DNA of 64,000 nucleotides, from contig CM077116.1 in NCBI GenBank assembly GCA_039619475.1, positions 299,688,464 to 299,752,463 on the forward strand, given 5' to 3'. This DNA is from Icerya purchasi. Taxonomy: Eukaryota > Arthropoda > Insecta > Hemiptera > Monophlebidae. Below, in pieces: positions 11,740 through 20,255 of the stretch; positions within the stretch are counted from its first letter, which is position 1, and the number at the start of each line of letters is the position of its first letter. The notes beneath the pieces are model-generated. The model saw only the letters and a program-made list of their open reading frames with translations. It had not been told where the DNA came from and searched no databases. The translations under genes were made by a program, and so were the position numbers.

Positions 11740-12261
11740 TTACGTAGCGACTTGTAACTGCTTGTTGAATACTTGCAAGTACATTTGCTTTGTGTTATTA
11801 GTTGCCCGCGTGTTCCCTCCTGTAGAGTTCTGTACCAGCAATGGCACAGGACAACTCGAGTCAGCATGCATTACTGCAGGTGACCGCTCATTGCCTGACA
11901 TATTGTCTCCAGCATGCCCCGTGAGTACAGCATTCGTTCTATTTCTTCTGCATGCCATGTCGATAATGGCAGAAGTACAGTGTGGTGCTTTCCCCTTGCC
12001 TTCCACTGGATTTTCTGTTAGGGTTTACTCCCTTAGCCGAAAGTACCCGGTTTTGAGGCTCCGGACACTCGCCTACTCGCTTTAGACTGATATGATCCAA
12101 TCCGACTGGGGCGCGTAAGCGAGTTGTTGATAGTCTGCTAGTTTTAAAATGCAGTAAAGCGCTAAACGGTATTTACTGGTAGGAACACTTTCGGCAAGTG
12201 TACCTCTCTCCGTTTTCCTATCAGCAGTGTATTGTGAGTTCTGATTTAACTTACCTTGCAG
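11740..12261. other. Less AT-rich segment before an RTE fragment, unassigned
   Basis: Composition is visibly less AT-biased than the flanks, and frames of 107 codons (plus, 11,762-12,085) and 88 codons (minus, 11,740-12,006) overlap. Neither has a recognisable domain; the plus frame starts with a hydrophobic run (YICFVLLVA). It ends where the RTE reverse-transcriptase remnant begins, so it may be another mobile element or an exon. I do not assign a function. Confidence 0.25.
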
Positions 12262-12830
12262 CTGTAAGAAAGAAATCCGATCGCGAACAGAGCAATCGAG
12301 AGCAGTGCTCATAAAACTGAAAAACCTGCTCAGCAGAAGGGAATTAAGTCTTGGATTACGCATTAGAATTTTGCGGTGCTACGTTTTCTCGGTCTTACTG
12401 TACGGCAACGAGAGTTGGACGTTGGATGCTACCTCAGAAAGAAGCATATACAGGCCTTTGAATTATGTTCGTATAGGCGTATGCTGAAAATTCCGTGGAT
12501 CTTAAAAACTACTAATAAAGAAGTCCTCAAAAGAATGAATAAGGCCCGGAATTATTAAATTTGATTAAGGAAATTAAACTAAGATATCTAGGCCACATCA
12601 TGAGAGGGCAAAAATATGAGATTTTACGTCTCATTATGGAAGGAAAGCTTTTGGGCAAAAGACTGAAAGGGCGCTCACAAAATTCGCTGAAAAAGGATTT
12701 TTATCGTTGGTTCCGTTGTTCGTCCATTGAAATGTTCAGATCTGCCATGTCAAGAAAAGACATATTAGCGTGTTGATCGCCAACCTTCGTAACCGAGACG
12801 GCCGATGAAGAAGAAGAAGAAGAAGATACC
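12262..12830 (+). mobile_element. RTE-like LINE 3' end with (GAA)n tail
   Basis: Plus-strand frames together read as the C-terminal part of an RTE-type reverse transcriptase: LRIRILRCYVFSVLLYG, then (after a frameshift) AFELCSYRRMLKIPW and KLRYLGHIMRG, then FYRWFRCSS, ending near IANLRNRDGR. Immediately after it comes a GAA repeat (about 12,808-12,826), the simple-repeat tail this clade often has. The 5' part of the element is absent and frames are broken, so it is a dead 5'-truncated copy. A second relic of the same type lies at 20,755-21,140. Confidence 0.75.
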
Positions 12831-13577
12831 ATATTAATATTGTCATAAAGTGACACTACGATTACTACATTTAATTATAAAGTGACTACTTTTAACATTG
12901 ACCACTTAACCTTTATAGCTAAAAATCGAAATTTCATTAGCTAATTTGAAATTTCGTATATATTTATTACCAGTTCAAGTACTTTTGCGTTATAAACTGA
13001 TTTCTCAATATTACTGCATTTTCCGTATAAAAATAATTTACAACCAGTACTCGAATAAAAATATATCAACTAGAATAAACACATTTATTTACCCGTTCAT
13101 ACAAATAACATTATCTTAATCTTAAAATGTACTCAACATTAAATTTCAGTACATATACAAACGAAGGAACGATATATAGTCACAGTTCAATATTGTTTCC
13201 ACGATGCTACTATAGTGAATCAATTGTCTGTAATGGCGAATTGTTGTCGATTCTAAACGACTAATTCTCGCCGCGTCAACTGTCGCAATATATTTTTCCT
13301 CCTTTTATCAGCTTAAAGACAAATTTTTATAGTCACTTTAATTGCAATTTTGTAAAAAAGAAAGAAAAAAATAACCTGCAAACAGTTGTTCGTGTTTATG
13401 TTCACATGGTAACCAATACATACATAAACGTAAAAGCACTATATAGATAAATCTGTACCTGTTTGTTAATATTTCTAAATATAAAATAAATATCCCTTAA
13501 TAACAAATAAAATTAAGTATTTGTTGCAATTTTTGTAGATTAAAATCTATTTCAATTCAAGTATATTTTCTTTTATT
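12831..13577. other. Non-coding AT-rich stretch
   Basis: No gene or named repeat recognised. The sequence is AT-rich with scattered short A/T runs. Confidence 0.45.
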
Positions 13578-14038
13578 ATGTTTTATATTTTTATACGTTT
13601 ATATATTTTTTTTCATTATATACTTATAATTTTATTAATATGTAAAAGGATAAATATACGTTTTCTTTTCCGTTTTTATTTATGTTTATCTTCTAAATAT
13701 ATATATATATATATATATATAAAAAGTCGGCCATTTTGGCCTCGCAAGGGGCTGTGCCCCTTGACCCCTCTTGCTTTCATTTCTGTCTCTTTCTCTTCTA
13801 TACTTTGTATAAAATGATCAAAATTTACAATGTAATTCTTACTGGCATCAACACACACAAAAAATAACATAATCACAAAAATCCTATTCTAACATTTAAC
13901 TTTCGTTATATAAAATTAAGACATTTTTTCGTTACATTTTTCATTACATATTTCATTACATAAAATTGTGACATTTTTTCGAATGGGGGGGTAGCCTAAG
14001 AATTACGTTGTAATTAATATATATATATAATACAATAG
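13578..14038 (+). repeat. Microsatellite-bordered hairpin repeat, copy 1
   Basis: The unit begins with an AT-rich 5' block (TTATAATTTTATTAATATGT and following), then an (AT)n tract (about 13,697-13,720). The core starts GTCGGCCATTTTGGCCTCGC and contains the hairpin CAAGGGGC-TGT-GCCCCTTG. It continues with TTCTATACTTTGTATAAAATGATC and TAACATTTAAC, and a short variable repeat around ACATAAAATTGTGACATTTT. It ends GGGTAGCCTAAGAATTACGT followed by another AT tract. The palindrome AATTAC-GTT-GTAATT lies at the right end. Other copies are at 17.7, 30.9, 47.1 kb and (inverted) 31.8 kb. There is no consistent coding frame among copies, so it is a non-autonomous mobile repeat of uncertain class. Confidence 0.75.
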
Positions 14039-14183
14039 ATCATGGGTCCAGTTACCTTAAAGCGCAAAAATGCAAAACTTTTAATTTTGTTTTGAAGTTA
14101 TTAATGTTTATGAAAAGAGATGGGGATGAGTTGCAAAATGATTGTAACATGACTCTGAGAAACAGAGAGAACATCAGTCAAGA

Positions 14184-15715
14184 ATATGTTATGAATCTGA
14201 TGTGCCACATGCGTATAAGGAAGCAATTAAATCAAAAGATTCTATAAACTGGAAGACAGTAATGGATGCAGAAATGAAGGCTTTAATAGAAAATGGCGCA
14301 TGGACTCTTGAGCATTTGCCTAGCAATAGAAAGGCATTGTCTTGCAAATGGATTTATATAATCAAAAAAAAAAAAACCCCGATGGATCACTCGAAAGGTA
14401 TAAAGCCAGACTTGTTGTAAAAGGTTTTCTACAAGAATAAGGAGTGAATTATGATATCCTGTAGTCAAGATGAGTACCGTACGTGCCATCCTAAGTATGA
14501 CAACAAGTGAGCACATGTCTCTTGCTCAATTTGATGTATCTACCGCCTTCTTATGTGGAAATTTACCTAAAAATGAAGAAATATACATGACACCGCCAGA
14601 AGGCTGTACTGATGGAAACGATCATGTTTGTAAATTAAAGAAAAGCCTTTACGGATTGAAACAATCAGCCCAATGCTGGTACACCCGATTTTCAGATTTT
14701 CTTTGAAGTTCAGGCTTTATGACTAGTACTGCAGACCCATGTCTTTTCATTAGAAATGATGGAAAGGATAAAATAATAATTGGAGTATATGTTGATGATG
14801 GCCTCGTTGCATCAACAAATGAAGAAAATTTAAAAGTTTTTCTCAAACAACTGAATAATAAATTTAAAATAAACATCAAATCATTGAATTACTTTTTAGG
14901 TTTAGAAATATGTCAAAATAAGAACGGATCAATAAAAATTCATCAATGAAGCTATATTAAAAGAGTACTTTAAAGATTTGGAATGAAAGACTGTAAACCA
15001 GCACCTACACCCGTAAGTGGTCAGGATCGAAGGTCAACACAATCAGGACAAGATACATTAAAGTTACCCTATAGGCAAGTAGTTAGCACACTGATGTATC
15101 TAATGGTATCAACAAGACCAGATATAGCCTATGTTGTAAGCGTTGTCTTAAGAGCCTTAGAAAACCCATTAGGGGAAGATATTGTACATGTAAAAAAACT
15201 AATGCGTTACTTAAAGAGAACCGATGATCTTGGGATAACATATAAACATAAGAATAATATAGGTATTTTAATTGGTTATAGTGACGCTGACCTTAGAGGT
15301 GATATTTCCACTGGACGATCAACAACTGGTATTGTATGGGAGGAGCCATAAGTCGAAGACAAGCAAGTGTATCTATTTCTACTACAGAGCAGAACTAGTA
15401 GCAGCCAGTGAAGCAATCCGTGAAATGATATGGTTAAAAAGACTTTTAAGTGAAATTACGGACTTGCAAGATATTCCAAAATTGTTTGTGAACAATGAAG
15501 CTGCAATCAAATTGGCTAAAATCCTGAATATCATCGACACACAAAACCTATTTGGATTAGACATTTCTTTATCAGAGAACTCGTACAATAGGAAGAATTG
15601 AAAATTGAATACACACCAGGTGAAACATCATTTAGCGGATATGTTCACTAAGTCATTGCATAAACAACGACTAACACAACTTATTTCTTCTATAGGATTA
15701 GGTTAAGCAATTATG
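14184..15715 (+). pseudogene. Ty1/Copia retrotransposon pol pseudogene (RT and RNase H)
   Basis: Several plus frames join into a Copia polymerase C-terminal half. They contain INWKTVMDAEMKALIENGAW and CKWIYIIKKK (14,202-14,420), QFDVSTAFLCGNL and LKKSLYGLKQSAQCWY (14,470-14,706), the catalytic YVDDGL (14,719-14,949), RPDIAYVVSVV with YSDADLRGD of RNase H (14,983-15,351), and then RAELVAASEAIREMIWLKRL (15,272-15,601). In a working element these copy genomic RNA to DNA and remove the RNA strand. Stops (for example after FSDFL and KIHQ) and frameshifts show it is dead. Gag, protease and integrase were not recognised upstream. Confidence 0.92.
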
Positions 15716-15748
15716 TCAGAATTGAAATAGCTATTTAATGAGGGAGAG

Positions 15749-15960
15749 TGTTGGAATTTGTACATTAAAATCTAGGGTCTTTTCCCTTAGTCCCCCCCAT
15801 TTAGTTTCATTTTTCGGCTGTTACTTGTTATTGTTCATTTTCACACATACCGTTCAATTTTAGTTTAGGCCGGTCATCCAAAACTGGCTCTCATTAGTGC
15901 TTAACCTGTGTTAAATATGACTACCATTAGCTGCTCAATATACTAATATTAACTCATTAT
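15749..15960 (+). mobile_element. Copia 3' LTR (start defined, end uncertain)
   Basis: A purine-rich tract (AATGAGGGAGAG, 15,737-15,748) precedes TGTTGGAATTTG at 15,749, the usual Copia polypurine tract followed by an LTR starting with TG. The LTR contains GGGTCTTTTCCCTTAGTCCC at 15,775-15,794, which also occurs in both arms of the large inverted repeat at 16.5-17.5 kb. The 3' boundary is an estimate, because no second LTR copy is present to define it. Confidence 0.6.
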
Positions 15961-16119
15961 AAAAAGTTGTAATATTAATATTTTATATTATTTTATTATT
16001 ATAATTTAACAAAATTATTACAAAATGCAATATTTAAAATAAATCCTTTTTGTTTTACATTAATGTTTTTCATATATTTCTTTCTAGTAATAATATCGTT
16101 ATAAACCGCACTATATTAC

Positions 16120-16231
16120 AAATGTAAACAATTTAACAAATAACCATTAATATTCGGCTACTAATATTATATTTCTGTTATACGAACGACATATACATTC
16201 AATATGTCGTTCGTATGAATTGTTTACATTT
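16120..16231. repeat. Nested inverted repeats before a Merlin-like frame
   Basis: The perfect 14-bp pair AAATGTAAACAATT (16,120-16,133) and AATTGTTTACATTT (16,218-16,231) encloses the perfect 15-bp pair ATACGAACGACATAT (16,180-16,194) and its complement (16,202-16,216) with a 7-nt loop. This may be the junction of two transposon ends facing each other, or the terminal region of the Merlin-like element whose ATG follows at 16,240. Confidence 0.6.
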
Positions 16232-16239
16232 ATAAAATA

Positions 16240-16510
16240 ATGTCGTCGCTTATTAATTTAATTCGAGATATTAATACGAAAGAAAAAGCTGTTGAATTTT
16301 TGCAAAAAAGAGGATTTTTTCATAAAAAAAAAAAAAAAGATGCGCCTAAATGGTCATGAAATTACACTTTTTTTAAGTGACAAAAACGATAGATGGAGAT
16401 GCGGGAAATGCAAAAGTGAAATTGGGCTTAGAAAATTCACTTAGTTAGAAGGTAGTAGATTATCTTTAGATATAATTAATATCATTTTTGTAAAGTATTT
16501 TTTATAATCA
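16240..16510 (+). pseudogene. Merlin/ISXO2-like transposase N-terminal fragment
   Basis: From the ATG at 16,240 the frame reads MSSLINLIRDINTKEKAVEF and LQKRGFFH, then an A-run shifts the frame. The continuing frame gives HEITLFLSDKNDRWRCGKC, KSEIGLRKFT, a stop, and LEGSRLSLDIINIIF. The order of a short helical start, a zinc ribbon ending WRC..C, the S.R...-F-EGS+LSL segment and a hydrophobic helix is that of Merlin / IS1595-type (ISXO2-like) transposases. The catalytic DDE part is missing: the frame runs into the arm of a large inverted repeat at 16,476. Assigned by motif order only. Confidence 0.55.
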
Positions 16511-17544
16511 ATACTATTCATAAGTAACGATTTCGCGCATAAATGCGAAAATAAACTCAACTACAAATGAACTATATGGGGGACTAAGAGAAAAGGCCCA
16601 AAATCTATTTCATTTCAAATATATTTTTAGTGTGGAACATGCTTTAGCTGTGACCTAACCACCCGAAAACGTTACGCGGGAAGGGAGTCGAAAGTATCGC
16701 GCTTATTATAATAAGAATACCACTGTAGTAGAACAAACGGGTTTATAGTGAGTCAGCGCATTATCATTTTCATAGACGGGGTTAACTTGATTGGAGTCGA
16801 GCTGTTGAAAATTCTCAATTAACGGCTTCGACAAATTACCGTGGAATTTGATAAACCGTTCGGCGGACCACTGTAGTAGGATAAATGGGTATAGTGAGTC
16901 AGCGCATTTCAGTGCATGTATTACGTAATATATTGAAGAATTTCTTTGAACTGATTTTGATGGATCACACACCTATGGGTGCAGAGATTTTCAAAGTTAT
17001 TGATATAAACCTGGATCTGATGAAACCTGAAAATCGTCGATTGGTTTAGTTAACGGAAGAAACGTTCGGATTACAGCTCAAAACAAATCTTGTTCTTTCG
17101 ACTACTCGTGGTGGATCGAGAATTGATACAGTCTTTGCTCGCCACATTGAAAGGATCAATTAGAATAATAATGTTAGTTATTTTAGTTATCATAAACTGG
17201 TAACAATACCGGTACTTCTAAGAACCACATAGAACAAGCAGAAAAATAAAACGATTATCCGAACTTTTTGTATTTCTTCATTTTTTTCATTGCTTCATTC
17301 ATAATTTCTCAACAGAACAACAGCAGTTATAAAGTTGGCATTAAGCAAATCAGGCTAAAGCATGTTCCATGTTTCATAATTTTAACGGTAAGCTTTAAGT
17401 AAAGGCGCGAAATGCCGAGTCGGGCCTTTTCTCTTAGTCCCCCATACAGTTCATTTGTAGTTGAGTTTATTTTCGTATTCATGCGCGAAATCGTTACTTA
17501 TAAATAGTATTGATTATAAAAATACTTTAAAAAAACGATATTAA
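16476..17544. repeat. Large inverted repeat (~170-190 bp arms)
   Basis: The left arm (16,476-16,648) and right arm (17,354-17,544) are inverted copies, nearly identical by eye over about 130 bp and including TTTCGCGCAT, AAACTCAACTACAAATGAAC and GGGGGACTAAGAGAAAAGGC. The inner ends match again as GGAACATGCTTTAGC. The ~700-bp centre holds two direct copies of a ~42-bp unit, CCACTGTAGTAG...GTGAGTCAGCGCATT, at 16,720-16,762 and 16,868-16,908. No coding region is recognised inside. The left arm starts within the Merlin-like frame, and the arms share a motif with the Copia LTR at 15,775. It may be a foldback element, or an inverted duplication of LTR-like sequence. Confidence 0.75.
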
Positions 17545-17699
17545 ACTGTGTATTTAAAAAAAAATGTAAGTTTACTCAGGAGACCAAAAAGCTACAATAT
17601 TACTTAAAATTTGATCAAACAAATTTTGATTTTTATATCATTGTCACTACAAAAACCCACATAAGTACGAATCTAAATGATTTCGCGCTGTTCCACTGT

Positions 17700-18367
17700 T
17701 CTGATATTATTATGTTTTATATGTTTATATATTTTTATTTCATTATTATTTCATGTTTATGTCTTTTTATTGTGAACATACCTTTACTTGTTTTTAACCT
17801 TTCAGTCGGTTTTTTCCATTCATTATGCCGGTGATATGCAAATAGATAATGAGTTCTTCCTTATTTTTTTCATTATACACTTATAATTTTATTAATATGT
17901 AAAAGGATAAATACATGTTTTCTTTTCGGTTTTTACTTATGTTTGTCTTCTAAATATATATATATATATAACTCGGCCATTTTGGCCTCGCAAGGGGCCG
18001 TGCCCCTTGACCCCTCTTGCTTACATTTCTGTCTCTTTCTCTTCTATACTTTGTATAAAATGATCAAAATTTACAACGTAATTCTTACTGGCATCAACAC
18101 AAAAAAAAAAAAAAAAATAACATAACCACAAAAGTCCTATTCTAACATTTAACTTCCGCGTTATATAAAGTTAAGACATTTTTTCGTTACATTTATCGTT
18201 ACATATTTCATTACATAAAATTGTGACATTTTTTAAATAACAATAACAAAAATCCTACAAAATATAACAAACGTTACATAAAATTGGGACATTTTTTTGG
18301 GACATTTAGCGTTACATAAAATTGGGACATTTTTTCGAATGGGGGGTAGCCTAAGAATTACGTTGTA

Positions 18368-18412
<45 letters not shown>
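17700..18412 (+). repeat. Microsatellite-bordered hairpin repeat, copy 2
   Basis: This is the longest copy of the family. The 5' block ends TCTTCTAAATATATATATAT, then the core runs from CTCGGCCATTTTGGCCTCGC with the hairpin CAAGGGGC-CGT-GCCCCTTG. The 3' half carries an expanded set of ACATAAAATTG(T/G)GACATTT units compared with copy 1. It ends GGGGGTAGCCTAAGAATTAC followed by a long AT tract (about 18,371-18,412). Interior differences from copy 1 are scattered point changes plus unit number. Confidence 0.75.
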
Positions 18413-18414
<2 letters not shown>

Positions 18415-18426
18415 TATAAAACTGAA

Positions 18427-18652
18427 CAATATTAATTTACTTTAATAAATAACAATAAATACCTTAATTTAAAAAAACGTTTTCTGGCATAGTCCATCAT
18501 CAGCTAACAATACAGAGTTCAAATAAAACCAAAAATACGCTTAGTTTTATTTGAGTACACTCAGTATTGTTAGCTGATAATATAGCCCGAAAATGTTTCT
18601 TTAAATCGAGGTATTTATTTTAATTTATTAAAGTAATTTAATACTTATTTTT
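18427..18652. repeat. Imperfect ~100-bp inverted repeat
   Basis: The arms at about 18,427-18,531 and 18,540-18,652 pair over most of their length, including TCAGCTAACAATAC, CAAATAAAAC, ATTTACTTTAATAAAT and AATAAATACCT, with a loop of roughly 10 nt. It starts directly after the AT tract of repeat copy 2. RNA from this DNA would fold into a long hairpin. No protein is coded. Confidence 0.7.
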
Positions 18653-20024
18653 GTTTGTTATTAAGGAGTATTTATTTATTTTATATTTACAAATTACTGT
18701 GTGGATATCTTCTTTTTTCGAGATAATGTGTAAAAATACTGATGCAAAATTTTTTGTCCGTCTGCTTGTTTGTTTTTTTTTTTTTTTATGTGAAAAATGT
18801 CAAACTATTAGAATGAAATTTGCGTTACAGGATTTTCTACGCTCAAAATGAATTTTAAGTTAACTGGCTGATTAATATGTGCACATATCGCAATAAATGC
18901 TGTTACCATCACCCCAAAACGAAAAAAAAAACAACAAAACATTCCTAGTTAAAATCTTCTCTAAAAGTAATTAAATATGTGTGTCGCGTAAGTTCCCGAA
19001 ATGTTAAAAGAAAGACCCCGAAAATGATAATTTTAGTGAATATAAATGGACCTATTAAAAACGTGAATTTAAACATTTACAGACACGTAATAATCATCAT
19101 TTTTTTTAATTTCCTTACAGAACCGTCTCTGTTACTATTAGCTTTTCGTTTAACATTTTCAACGTATTTTATAGCAGCCGATAGAATTAAAACATGAAAA
19201 TAGTACCTACAATCCGAGGTAGACAGCAATAGAGAAATTAATGAAAACAATCAGGTTCAAGAATTGTACAAAAAAATCGGACATGGACATTAAAGAATGC
19301 AGACGTGTTTCATTATTTTTACGTAGGTATAAGTAGGCAATGAATTATCTCTGCCAAACGATATGGGCATGCATCGTTGCAAATATGCACTGATCAAGCG
19401 CAAACAAACTATATAATAATATTTTGCAAAATAATACCGCGTATAGAAATGCAGGTAATTACGCGGTTTTCCGCACACTTCCGTAGTAACTTACCTAACA
19501 TCTTTAAAATGTCGATTACAAAAGTGGGCTGTCGCTGATAATAGGTGCTATAAAATTCAAGTTTACCGTTGTCGCGTAAATAAGCAATTTCGCATCGTGA
19601 AAACAATAATTCTTAATTAGCTAAATGGTAAAAATAAAAATTTGTACAAAATGTAAGTTGGAAAAATTTTCATTTTTTTTTTTTTTTTTCATTTTTTTAA
19701 TTTCAATAAATTTGCGTTTGCCAATATCATTTTTGGCAGATCTAGAGCGCCTTAAATATCTTGAATTCCTAAAAAATCATTAATTTTCGTATAATTCGCT
19801 AAAATTTTCCACTTTTGTACATTCTTGTAAATATTATAGCACATACTCTTAAGGCGTAAACGCATGAGTTGACCGCATATTATTATGTTCATAAAAATCA
19901 AGATGCATAATGGAGCTCAAATTCTACAAGAATAAATCTTGTTCGTAATTATAAAAATAACACGAAGATAGGAGTTTTGTTTCAAAGACAGAAGAAAAAA
20001 AGTATACGTCACATTATATCATAG
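18653..20024. other. Region downstream of the transporter stop codon
   Basis: AT-rich and without a recognised gene. It should contain the transporter 3' UTR on the minus strand. I find no AATAAA within 350 nt after the stop. The variant ATTAAA (as TTTAAT on the plus strand) is at 19,696-19,701, beside a long T-run, and is only a weak candidate for the poly(A) signal. Confidence 0.4.
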
Positions 20025-20255
20025 TTAACATCGAGCACTGTCGTCACTGCTACTAATGGAATTTTTAATGTTTATGTGCGCAACTTTCTTCTCGTTTTCA
20101 TCATTATCGACATCGTTATCGCTGTTTTCAAAATGTCCAACAGGATCATTCCACGGCTGAATTTCTCCAGATCCCCAAGCAACAAATACCGCGTTTGTAG
20201 ATAGCAGAATAATTACCATAATCCAGAATACAATTCTCCATTCTTTTACAGTTCT
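20025..20255 (-). CDS. Transporter last exon: TM12 and acidic C-terminus
   Basis: The acceptor ...TTTTAG precedes AGAACTGTAAAAG at 20,255, and the TAA stop is at 20,027-20,025. It codes for 76 residues starting RTVKEWRIVFWIM, the last membrane helix (VIILLSTNAVFVAWGSG), and the conserved SLC17 tail GEIQPWNDP. A cytoplasmic tail rich in Asp/Glu/Asn (HFENSDNDVDNDENEKK) and Ser (SISSSDDSARC) follows. It enters in phase 0 after ...ITGILTPN. Acidic tails in this family often carry trafficking signals, but I see no clear dileucine motif here. Confidence 0.93.
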   Translation of the reverse strand, partial: RTVKEWRIVFWIMVIILLSTNAVFVAWGSGEIQPWNDPVGHFENSDNDVDNDENEKKVAHINIKNSISSSDDSARC

